Shown here piece after piece: positions 1-4,652 of a DNA stretch of 6,134 nt. Position 1 is the first letter of the stretch; each line of letters opens with the position of its first letter. This DNA is from Desulfobacteraceae bacterium. Lineage in GTDB: Bacteria > Desulfobacterota > DSM-4660 > Desulfatiglandales > HGW-15. Both the position numbers and the translations under genes were made by a program. The notes beneath the pieces were generated by a model that was not told where the DNA came from, ran no database searches, and was given only the letters and a program-made list of their open reading frames with translations. The stretch covers positions 1-6,134 of the forward strand of contig RPPU01000292.1 in assembly GCA_003819975.1 (NCBI GenBank), written 5' to 3'.

Positions 1-1121
1 GTGATTTTCATCAGCATCCCGAGCTCGGTTTTCAGGAAGTGCGCACCTCCGGCATTATTGCCAAAGAACTGCGCGAACTCGGCTTGCAAGTATTCAGCCC
101 TATCGCCAAAACCGGTGTGGTGGCGCTGGTGCAAGGGACCCGACCCGATCCGGTGGTGATGTTGCGGTTTGACATCGACGCCCTGCCGATTCAGGAACAG
201 ACCGGCGCGGAATATGCTTCGCAGACTCCGGGCGTGATGCATGCTTGCGGGCATGACGGCCACGCAGCCATCGGTCTGACGGTCGCTAAACTTCTGCACA
301 ACCATCGCAAGGAATTTGCGGGAACCGTGAAACTGGTTTTTCAACCGGCGGAAGAAGGGTTGGGCGGCGCCGAAGCCATGATCAAGGAAGGCGTACTGCA
401 AAACCCGCGGCCGGTCTGTGTGTTCGGAATGCATATCTGGAACCGAAAACCGCTCGGCGAGCTGGGTATCGCTACCGGACCGGTGCTGGCCGGAGCCGGG
501 AAGTTCAAGATAATTATCAAAGGCAAGGGCGGGCATGGCGCGGTACCGCATCTGGCTATTGATCCGGTATTGGCTTCGGCCCAAATCATCAGCGCCGCGC
601 AGAGCATTGTTTCCAGGAATGTGGATCCGCAAAAAGCCGCGGTCATCACCTTTGCCGGCATCCATGGCGGCGATGCTTTCAATGTCATCCCGCATCAGGT
701 GGAGATGAACGGCACTCTGCGGTTTTTTGAGCCGGAAGTGGGTCAAATGCTTTATCAGCGCTTCAAACAAGTGGTTCATAGCGTAGCGGAAGGTCTGGGC
801 TGTCAAGCGGAGATTGAAGTGAAGGACCTGACGCCCGCGGTCATCAACGACGAATTCATAACGGCTTGTGTGCTGCGCGCGGCAAAAAGCAGTTTGCCTG
901 ATTTAAAAATCGACACGCGCAGTCATGTCACCATGGGTTCGGAAGATTTTGCTTTTTTTCAGGAAGAACTGCCATGTACCTATTTTTTTGTGGGCTCTTC
1001 CAATGCCGAACGCGGGTTGAATTACGGACCCCATCACCCTAAATATGATTTTGACGAAGCGGTTCTGCCGCAAGCCGCCGTGCTCACGGCCAATGCCGCG
1101 CTGGAAATGTTGCAATTATAG
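1..1121 (+). CDS. M20-family amidohydrolase (N-acyl-amino acid / hippurate hydrolase type), 5' end cut off
   Basis: The reading frame is open from the first complete codon (position 3) to TAG at 1119-1121, giving 372 visible residues. It opens directly in the family's N-terminal motif (DFHQHPELGFQE), so only a short N-terminus is missing and the true start lies outside the window; the GTG at 39 is internal. Further hallmarks of the M20D zinc peptidase/amidohydrolase group follow in order: FDIDALPIQE, MHACGHDGH (237-263, with metal-binding Cys and His), QPAEEG (343-359, catalytic and metal-binding Glu), GMHIW (426-440), the lid-domain GGHGAVPH (528-551), the MGSEDF loop (933-950) and the C-terminal HHPKYDFDE (1032-1058, last metal His). 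Enzymes of this group remove acyl groups from N-acyl amino acids or aryl-amino acid conjugates, usually in the cytoplasm. The exact substrate cannot be read from the sequence; AbgB-like, IAA-conjugate and N-acetyl-diaminopimelate deacetylases are relatives. Nothing nearby ties it to a pathway. Confidence 0.93.
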   Translation, partial: DFHQHPELGFQEVRTSGIIAKELRELGLQVFSPIAKTGVVALVQGTRPDPVVMLRFDIDALPIQEQTGAEYASQTPGVMHACGHDGHAAIGLTVAKLLHNHRKEFAGTVKLVFQPAEEGLGGAEAMIKEGVLQNPRPVCVFGMHIWNRKPLGELGIATGPVLAGAGKFKIIIKGKGGHGAVPHLAIDPVLASAQIISAAQSIVSRNVDPQKAAVITFAGIHGGDAFNVIPHQVEMNGTLRFFEPEVGQMLYQRFKQVVHSVAEGLGCQAEIEVKDLTPAVINDEFITACVLRAAKSSLPDLKIDTRSHVTMGSEDFAFFQEELPCTYFFVGSSNAERGLNYGPHHPKYDFDEAVLPQAAVLTANAALEMLQL

Positions 1122-1260
1122 CGAATATCCGCCGGAATTACATCCCAAGACGCTGAACGAATGTTATACGTTGCGGACCGAGTATTTTTTTGCCCAAGGG
1201 TGGAGAGAAAAGTTCAATGCGACGGATCCTCTGAAAAGTTTCGTGTATGCCAGACGATAA
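1120..1260 (+). pseudogene. Short unrecognised reading-frame tail after the amidohydrolase
   Basis: In a different frame from the amidohydrolase, a 46-codon stretch beginning around its stop runs to TAA at 1258-1260. Its composition looks protein-like, with HPKTLNE, LRTEYFF, WREKFN and DPLKSF. It has no start codon or ribosome binding site of its own, and the frame is open upstream only because it overlaps the amidohydrolase. I do not recognise the family. There is a vague resemblance to the C-terminal tail of PIG-L deacetylases, too weak to assign. It may be the end of a gene whose front was deleted, or chance. Confidence 0.25.
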
Positions 1261-1435
1261 TTGAAGCTTTCCGGAAGAATATTGACTGAAGAAAGATGTT
1301 TGCTATACGACCTCCACTTATGAGGGTTCTTATGTGTATTATTTGCTTCCGGTTGCACAATTATTTTTAACCCCTAAATGCATTGTTTGCCTGTCCCCAT
1401 CCCTGTCAATCTGAAATCGCCTGGAAATGAGGATG
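1261..1435. other. Gene-free spacer ahead of the antitoxin promoter
   Basis: I see no coding region, RNA gene or clear terminator here. The stretch is AT-rich and unstructured apart from a small TTCCGGAA palindrome near its left end. It belongs to the 5' side of the antitoxin locus. Confidence 0.5.
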
Positions 1436-1464
1436 TTGACAATAATGTTTACTTTGTCTACAAT
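1436..1464 (+). promoter_or_regulatory. Sigma70-type promoter of the AbiEi-like gene
   Basis: A consensus -35 box TTGACA (1436-1441) is followed after exactly 17 bp by TACAAT (1459-1464), one base from the consensus -10. Transcription would start near 1471, inside the inverted repeat described next, giving a leader of about 30 nt before the ATG at 1503. The surrounding DNA is AT-rich, which suits a strong promoter. Confidence 0.8.
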
Positions 1465-1485
1465 GTTCATGAATTAGTGAACATT
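1444..1485. promoter_or_regulatory. Inverted-repeat operator overlapping the antitoxin promoter
   Basis: AATGTTCA (1462-1469) and its perfect complement TGAACATT (1478-1485) form an 8 bp inverted repeat with an 8 bp spacer. The repeat starts in the -10 box and covers the expected transcription start. A third, slightly diverged copy, AATGTTTAC (1444-1452), lies between the -35 and -10 boxes, 18 bp from the second. Bound protein would block RNA polymerase directly. AbiEi antitoxins are known to repress their own promoter by binding inverted repeats through a winged helix, so the gene product is the likely ligand; that link is inference. Confidence 0.7.
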
Positions 1486-1502
1486 AAGATGGAGTGAATA
1501 TT

Positions 1503-2189
1503 ATGAAAAACACCCAAAAAATGAAAAATATTTTTGCAGATAAAGCCAGCCTTATTTTAAGAAAGATGTTATCTCGCCCCGGGAACAAATGGGTTATACG
1601 TGAATTTACAGGTGCGGACGGGGTCAGTGTCGGAATGGCTCAAGGGGTGCTTGAAACGATGACCCAAAGGGGTTATATTGAACGGATCAAACGAGGTCCC
1701 GAGAGTTATGCGCTCCTCACCAATATAGATGAACTGGTCGGTGATTGGGTATCGGCCTACCGCTTCGAGCTGAATGGGGACGATATCTATTATTCACCAG
1801 ATAAGAATATTATATCAAAGCTTAAAGACTATCTGAAAAATAAACATTACGCGCTCACCCTTCATTCGGGTGCGAACCTCAAAACTTCTTTTGTGATAAC
1901 CGACCACGTGTATTTGTATTTTAACCCCCAGAATTGGGAAAAAGATATTATTGATCTGCGCCAGCAGCTTGATTTGAAAGAGTTGGTAAGCGGGGGCAAC
2001 ATTCATATTATTCGCCCGCATTACAAAAAAAGCGTGTTTTATAATGCCCAGATAATAAAAGGATATAAGGTTGTTTCAAACTTGCAGCTTTATTTAGATC
2101 TCTATAATTTTCAGCCTCGCGGCCGGGAGCATGCCGCATACTTGAAAAAGATTTTAGGAGAAAGCGGAAAGAGTTTATATGAATCTTGA
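1503..2189 (+). CDS. AbiEi-like type IV toxin-antitoxin antitoxin / winged-helix autorepressor
   Basis: This 228-residue protein starts at ATG 1503, 8 nt after a GGAG ribosome binding site (1491-1494). A longer GTG start at 1494 would overlap that site and is rejected. Residues about 10-75 form a winged helix-turn-helix (REFTGADGVSVGMAQGVLETM, then the wing RGYIERIKRGPESY). The C-terminal part carries VVSNLQLYLDLYNFQPRG near residue 195, typical of the AbiEi antitoxin group with the C-terminal effector domain. In abortive-infection systems of this type the antitoxin counters a nucleotidyltransferase toxin (AbiEii) without binding it and represses the operon. No intact toxin gene follows, so it may be an orphan. 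The gene is visibly more AT-rich than kdnA and kdnB, consistent with acquisition by transfer. Family assignment is from remembered sequence patterns; a stand-alone regulator of the same fold is the alternative. Confidence 0.72.
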   Translation: MKNTQKMKNIFADKASLILRKMLSRPGNKWVIREFTGADGVSVGMAQGVLETMTQRGYIERIKRGPESYALLTNIDELVGDWVSAYRFELNGDDIYYSPDKNIISKLKDYLKNKHYALTLHSGANLKTSFVITDHVYLYFNPQNWEKDIIDLRQQLDLKELVSGGNIHIIRPHYKKSVFYNAQIIKGYKVVSNLQLYLDLYNFQPRGREHAAYLKKILGESGKSLYES

Positions 2190-2393
2190 GAAGAGATATC
2201 CCAATATCGAGAAGAGGGATATCTGCGGAGCGTTTTCGATAATATCAATAAATTCTTTGAAAGGGTTTCAAGCCGGGGTTGCCTTTGGGTTGAACGGGAA
2301 AACGGTCCTGATGAGTATATTTATGATTTAAGACAGGATATTTTTGACCGGTTTAAGCGACTAAGTGAAGCCATTAAGAAGATCGAGGTGTGA
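2179..2393 (+). pseudogene. Possible remnant of a partner gene (degraded toxin?) overlapping the antitoxin stop
   Basis: An ATG at 2179 overlaps the antitoxin stop (TGA 2187-2189) by 11 nt, the arrangement expected of a translationally coupled second gene. It begins MNLEKRYPNIEKRDI, but that frame soon becomes unconvincing and stops. From about 2190 the antitoxin's own frame is open again for 67 codons to TGA 2391-2393. It encodes a protein-like tail (FDNINKFFERV, DEYIYDLRQDIFDRFKRL, SEAIKKIEV) that has no start codon. The simplest reading is a partner gene that lost its middle and its frame, leaving head and tail. I cannot assign the remnant to AbiEii or any other family. It could also be two unrelated chance frames. 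Confidence 0.35.
2194..2224. repeat. 9 bp inverted repeat just past the antitoxin stop
   Basis: AGATATCCC (2194-2202) and GGGATATCT (2216-2224) are perfect complements with a 13 nt loop, starting 5 bp after the antitoxin stop. No T-run follows, so it is not a standard terminator. It may protect the 3' end of the messenger or mark the break point in the degraded neighbour. Confidence 0.5.
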
Positions 2394-2427
2394 AACCGGA
2401 AACTATTGGTTCTTTGGCTGAATGCTA

Positions 2428-2546
2428 CAACCCACGTTTAGATCTTGTGGCTTGATGCTTTGCAAAAGATGTTGGGTAGACATGAAGGTCTGCCTTTGCT
2501 AAGAAGGCTATGGCGTGACAACCCTACCCCTATAAGACGTGGGTTG
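2428..2546. ncRNA. Structured 119 nt element closed by a perfect 10 bp stem; unidentified
   Basis: CAACCCACGT (2428-2437) is perfectly complementary to ACGTGGGTTG (2537-2546); a T-G wobble and a T-A pair extend the stem to 12 bp. Inside lies a 7 bp hairpin, GGTAGAC (2475-2481) with GTCTGCC (2488-2494), one wobble and a 6 nt loop. The segment GGGTAG (2474-2479) can instead pair with CTACCC (2524-2529), so two exclusive folds exist. It lacks the signature loops of 4.5S SRP RNA and does not resemble 6S, tmRNA or a riboswitch class I know. Alternatives are an uncharacterised small RNA, a small non-autonomous transposable element, or the end of an IS200/IS605-type element, whose ends often carry hairpins with a CGTGGG arm. 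Strand is not settled. Confidence 0.45.
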
Positions 2547-2582
2547 AAACCTTATCTGAATCCTATTAATTCCGTCCTATAT

Positions 2583-2594
2583 TCTGAATTCAGA
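2583..2594. repeat. 12 bp perfect palindrome
   Basis: TCTGAATTCAGA is its own complement. It lies about 70 bp upstream of the kdnA promoter and could be a binding site, but a single 12 bp palindrome in AT-rich DNA is weak evidence. Confidence 0.3.
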
Positions 2595-2643
2595 TCCGGA
2601 CAAGCCCGAATTTTCTCCTAAAATCAGCCCATTAACCCCTTGA

Positions 2644-2666
2644 TCAAGGCCCGGATTTAGCCTTGA
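2644..2666. promoter_or_regulatory. Inverted repeat overlapping the kdnA -35 box
   Basis: TCAAGGC (2644-2650) and GCCTTGA (2660-2666) form a 7 bp perfect inverted repeat with a 9 bp spacer, and the right arm runs into the -35 hexamer. That placement would suit an operator, but no cognate regulator is evident in the window. Confidence 0.35.
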
Positions 2667-2691
2667 CCCTTAGGGCCGGTTCCTCTATACT
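2663..2691 (+). promoter_or_regulatory. Sigma70-type promoter of kdnA
   Basis: TTGACC (2663-2668) and TATACT (2686-2691) are each one base from consensus and are separated by the optimal 17 bp. Transcription would start near 2698, leaving a leader of about 63 nt that contains the hairpin at 2708-2739. This suggests kdnA is transcribed on its own and not from the antitoxin locus. Confidence 0.7.
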
Positions 2692-2707
2692 CAACATTCT
2701 AAAAAAC

Positions 2708-2739
2708 GGCCAAAACTAAATTATTCCGCGGTTTTGGCC
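2708..2739. terminator. Hairpin in the kdnA leader; terminator-shaped on the minus strand
   Basis: GGCCAAAAC (2708-2716) and GTTTTGGCC (2731-2739) are perfectly complementary with a 14 nt loop. Read on the minus strand, the stem is followed by G and then six T's (2701-2706), which is terminator-like. On the plus strand only TTT follows, so kdnA transcription probably passes. The hairpin sits between the predicted start of transcription and the ribosome binding site (2747-2754). It could stabilise or attenuate the kdnA messenger, or stop transcription arriving antisense through kdnA. Confidence 0.45.
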
Positions 2740-2760
2740 TTTGTACGAAAGGAGCCCGAT

Positions 2761-3957
2761 ATGCCCGGTTTTGAAATTTTCGGCGATGAGGAGCGTCAAC
2801 AGGTCCAGGAGGTTTTGGAGACCGGTGTTTTGATGCGCTATGGTTTTGACGGAGCGCGTAAAGGCCGCTGGAAAGCGCGCGAATTTGAAACCGAATTGTC
2901 AGCCAAATTGGGCGTAAAATATTGCCATTTATGCAGCAGCGGCACCGCGGCCCTGAGCGTGGCCTTGGCAGCTTGCGGCATTGGCGCCGGGGACCAGGTG
3001 ATTGTGCCGCCCTTTACTTTTGTGGCCACGATCGAGTCTTTGCTCATGGCCGGGGCTGTGCCGGTCTTTGTCGATATTGACGAATCTTTGGGGCTCGATC
3101 CCGCAGCCGTGGAAGCGGCCGTCACGCCGGCCACCAAAGCGGTTTTACCGGTGCATATGTGCGGAGCCATGGTCCAAATCGATCGTTTAAAAGCTTTATG
3201 CGAACGCAAGGGCGTATTGCTGATCGAAGATGCCTGCCAGAGCGTGGGCGCGACTTTCAAAGGTAAGGCTATGGGGTCTTTCGGCAAAATGGGTTGTTTT
3301 TCCTTTGATCCGGTCAAGACCGTGACCTGCGGGGAAGGCGGGGCCGTAATCACCGACGATCCCAAACTTTACGATCTGGCCCAGGCTTTTAGCGACCACG
3401 GCCACGATCATGTGGGCACGGACCGAGGTCTGGAAAAGCATGCGATCCTGGGCACCAATTTCCGCATCAGCGAACTGAACGCGGCCGTGGGTTTGGCCCA
3501 GTTACGCAAACTGGATCAAATGCTGACAATCCAGCGCCGCAACAAAGCCATGATCAAAGAGGCTTTAACGCGGATTCCGGGTGTTACGTTCAGATCTTTG
3601 CCGGACCCGCAAGGCGATTCCGCTACTTTCTTGAGTTTTTTCCTGCCGGAAGAAGAAAAAACGCGCCAGGCAGCCAAAGCTTTGGCGCAAGCCGGGGTGG
3701 ACAGTTGTTTTTATTGGTATGATAATAATTGGCATTATCTGCGCCAATGGGACCATATCAAGACCTTGAGTCTGCCGGCCAAGCTGGGGATCGGGTTGAC
3801 GGTAAAAGCGCCGGATTACACTAAAGTGAAGCTACCCCAATCGGATCGGATCATGGGCCGGTTGATCTCCATGCAGATCAAGCTTTCCTGGAGCGAAGCC
3901 CAGATCGCGCAACGGGTCGAGAAAATGGTTGCGGTGTTGCAGAAATCAGGTGCTTAG
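2761..3957 (+). CDS. kdnA: KdnA: 8-amino-3,8-dideoxy-manno-octulosonate aminotransferase (PLP-dependent)
   Basis: This 398-residue DegT/DnrJ/EryC1/StrS-type aminotransferase starts at ATG 2761, 6 nt after a strong GAAAGGAG site (2747-2754); an upstream in-frame TTG (2734) lies inside the leader hairpin and is rejected. Visible fold-type I features are the phosphate-binding SSGTAAL (residues 59-65), the cofactor aspartate D157 in EDACQS, the Schiff-base lysine K186 in FDPVKTVTCGEGGAVIT, and GTNFRISELNAAVGLAQL. The opening MPGFEIFG, the FSDHGHDHVG segment and the late FYWYDNNWHYL and IKLSW motifs match my memory of Shewanella KdnA, not generic sugar aminotransferases. KdnA moves an amino group, from glutamate in the known enzyme, to C8 of oxidised Kdo. 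That gives Kdo8N for the LPS inner core. The nearby kdnB supplies its substrate, which strongly supports the call. It acts in the cytoplasm; no signal peptide or membrane segment is seen. Confidence 0.92.
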   Translation: MPGFEIFGDEERQQVQEVLETGVLMRYGFDGARKGRWKAREFETELSAKLGVKYCHLCSSGTAALSVALAACGIGAGDQVIVPPFTFVATIESLLMAGAVPVFVDIDESLGLDPAAVEAAVTPATKAVLPVHMCGAMVQIDRLKALCERKGVLLIEDACQSVGATFKGKAMGSFGKMGCFSFDPVKTVTCGEGGAVITDDPKLYDLAQAFSDHGHDHVGTDRGLEKHAILGTNFRISELNAAVGLAQLRKLDQMLTIQRRNKAMIKEALTRIPGVTFRSLPDPQGDSATFLSFFLPEEEKTRQAAKALAQAGVDSCFYWYDNNWHYLRQWDHIKTLSLPAKLGIGLTVKAPDYTKVKLPQSDRIMGRLISMQIKLSWSEAQIAQRVEKMVAVLQKSGA

Positions 3958-3964
3958 CCTGAAG

Positions 3965-4061
3965 GGGATTTCTAAAAATTTACTTTATCAGCAACGAGAT
4001 CCAAGAAAATAAGCCAAATATGAAAAATAAAATCCTTAAAAAGCGAATTTTTAGAGATCCC
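3965..4061. repeat. Long-range 16 bp inverted repeat after kdnA, possible MITE
   Basis: GGGATTTCTAAAAATT (3965-3980) pairs with AATTTTTAGAGATCCC (4046-4061) with a single mismatch that would be a wobble pair in RNA. The 65 bp interior is AT-rich and empty. The left arm begins 8 bp after the kdnA stop. The pentamer GAAGG occurs at both outer edges (3961-3965 and 4064-4068), a possible but imprecise target duplication. No T-run follows, so it is not a simple terminator. Confidence 0.5.
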
Positions 4062-4081
4062 GGGAAGGCTGATAGGCTGTA

Positions 4082-4110
4082 GTAGGGGCAGGTTTGAAAC
4101 CTGCCCCTAC
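4082..4110. repeat. 29 bp near-perfect palindrome with 14 bp arms
   Basis: GTAGGGGCAGGTTT (4082-4095), a single central G, and AAACCTGCCCCTAC (4097-4110) form a perfect inverted repeat. Palindromes with the GTAGGGGC...GCCCCTAC pattern recur in many environmental genomes, so this is probably one copy of a dispersed REP-like family. Confidence 0.75.
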
Positions 4111-4133
4111 CATAAGATTCATAGATTCATTGC

Positions 4134-4152
4134 ATCCTGCTCGAATCAGGAT
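4134..4152. repeat. Small 6 bp hairpin
   Basis: ATCCTG (4134-4139) and CAGGAT (4147-4152) are complementary with a 7 nt loop. It is short and could be chance. Confidence 0.25.
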
Positions 4153-4188
4153 ACATGGAAATATAAGAAGAATGATCGGGTTAAAAAA

Positions 4189-4274
4189 GGTAGCCGCAGC
4201 CTTCAGGCTGCGTAGAATGGACGGGAGCTCGTAAGTGAAGTGACAGAAGACGCAGGCTAAAGCCTGCGACTACC
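4189..4274. repeat. REP/BIME-like unit: two hairpins bounded by terminal inverted repeats
   Basis: The first hairpin is CGCAGCCT-TC-AGGCTGCG (4195-4212), the second CGCAGGCT-AA-AGCCTGCG (4251-4268). The ends GGTAGCCGCAG (4189-4199) and CTGCGACTACC (4264-4274) are inverted copies of each other with one mismatch, so the 86 bp behave as one unit. Paired head-to-head palindromes of this size are typical of REP elements mobilised by REP-associated tyrosine transposases; no such transposase is in the window. Confidence 0.65.
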
Positions 4275-4318
4275 GTTATTGACAAGTAATGGTCTGTATT
4301 CGTAGTCTAAGTACCTAA

Positions 4319-4346
4319 ATGTTTTTTTGCAGGAACAAAAAAACAT
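4319..4346. repeat. T7/A7 hairpin with 11 bp arms
   Basis: ATGTTTTTTTG (4319-4329) and CAAAAAAACAT (4336-4346) are perfect complements with a 6 nt loop, CAGGAA. The arms are almost pure T and A, unlike the GC-rich palindromes around it. Confidence 0.6.
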
Positions 4347-4348
4347 GA

Positions 4349-4392
4349 ATTCCGGCAAGCCGGAACAGGAGTCCCAGCGAAAGCGCCGGAAT
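4349..4392. repeat. CCGGC hairpin with alternative 3' arm
   Basis: TTCCGGC (4350-4356) pairs with GCCGGAA (4359-4365) across a 2 nt loop. ATTCCGGC (4349-4356) can instead pair with GCCGGAAT (4385-4392), enclosing a GCGAAAGC mini-hairpin. The pattern resembles widely dispersed GGAAT/ATTCC palindromic repeats of bacterial genomes. Confidence 0.5.
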
Positions 4393-4432
4393 AAGTCTGT
4401 ACGATTGTAAGCCGGTGGTTAATCATTTTTTT

Positions 4433-4454
4433 TATCGACAATCTTTTGTCGATA
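4433..4454. repeat. TATCGACAA hairpin, copy 1
   Basis: TATCGACAA (4433-4441) and TTGTCGATA (4446-4454) form a 9 bp stem with loop TCTT, preceded by a run of eight T's (4426-4433). The same stem with a different loop recurs at 4585-4605. Its last base overlaps the neighbouring palindrome array. Confidence 0.65.
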
Positions 4455-4541
4455 TTTGGAATGCGGCGGCAAGACGCCGCTTTTTAAAGCGCGACGTGTC
4501 GCGCTGAGTCAAAGCGCGGACATGTCCGCGCAATCCAAATA
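4453..4541. repeat. Composite palindrome array with TATTTGGA terminal inverted repeats
   Basis: The ends TATTTGGA (4453-4460) and TCCAAATA (4534-4541) are complementary; after one A/A mismatch, TGCG/CGCA continues the pairing. Inside are three GC-rich palindromes: GCGGCG-6-CGCCGC (4463-4480), AGCGCGAC-GT-GTCGCGCT (4488-4505), and the gapless 18 bp palindrome GCGCGGACATGTCCGCGC (4514-4531). The palindromic units begin at 4463, 4488 and 4513, exactly 25 bp apart. It looks like a small non-autonomous mobile element or a tandem hairpin array. Confidence 0.65.
4463..4485 (+). terminator. Terminator-like hairpin followed by T5
   Basis: GCGGCG (4463-4468) pairs with CGCCGC (4475-4480) and is followed directly by five T's (4481-4485), the form of a rho-independent terminator on the plus strand. 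It lies over 500 bp after the kdnA stop, so any role in ending the kdnA transcript is uncertain. It may simply be part of the repeat array. Confidence 0.35.
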
Positions 4542-4584
4542 GGCGCCCCGTACTATTGTAATGGGTCAATTATTTCTTTTCAAT

Positions 4585-4605
4585 TATCGACAACACATTG
4601 TCGAT
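4585..4605. repeat. TATCGACAA hairpin, copy 2, upstream of kdnB
   Basis: ATCGACAA (4586-4593) and TTGTCGAT (4598-4605) form an 8 bp stem with loop CACA, repeating copy 1 with only the loop changed. It lies about 48 bp upstream of the kdnB ATG and could be a regulatory site for it. Confidence 0.6.
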
Positions 4606-4652
4606 GTTTCTGAGTTAAGCGGCTAAGTGGTAACAAAAGGCAAGGAGTTATT

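Larger units (their letters stand above)
3958..4652. other. Repeat island between kdnA and kdnB, no gene
   Basis: These 695 bp contain no convincing coding region on either strand. They are a patchwork of at least eight inverted repeats of different composition: an AT-rich long-range repeat (3965-4061), a 14 bp-arm palindrome (4082-4110), a paired-hairpin REP-like unit (4189-4274), a T-run/A-run hairpin (4319-4346), a CCGGC hairpin group (4349-4392), two copies of one hairpin (4433-4454, 4585-4605) and a GC-rich palindrome array (4453-4541). Such a stack suggests repeated insertion of small non-autonomous elements at one site. A TTGACA at 4279 lacks a matching -10 box, so no promoter for kdnB is identified. 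Confidence 0.75.

Noticed and set aside
1494..1502. GTG at 1494 as antitoxin start
   Set aside because: It overlaps the GGAG ribosome binding site that is correctly spaced for ATG 1503.
2187..2393. Readthrough of TGA extending the antitoxin by 67 residues (recoded TGA)
   Set aside because: The antitoxin already ends in a normal family C-terminus, and kdnB ends at TGA where its homologue does, so TGA is a stop here.
2428..2546. 4.5S SRP RNA or 6S RNA
   Set aside because: The conserved GGAAGGAAGCAGC-type loop of SRP RNA is absent, and the length and layout do not fit 6S RNA.
2537..2550. CRISPR repeat-like end (GTGGGTTGAAAC)
   Set aside because: It is a single copy with no spacers or further repeats, and the segment is explained as one arm of the long stem.
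2734..2760. TTG at 2734 as kdnA start
   Set aside because: It lies within the leader hairpin and lacks a ribosome binding site, whereas ATG 2761 has a strong one and yields the family's usual N-terminus.
2838..3365. 175-codon open frame on the minus strand
   Set aside because: It is the antisense shadow of kdnA, with Ser/Pro/Ala-rich translation and no motif.
4279..4307. TTGACA at 4279 as a kdnB promoter
   Set aside because: No acceptable -10 box lies 16-18 bp downstream, and it would be some 370 bp from the gene.
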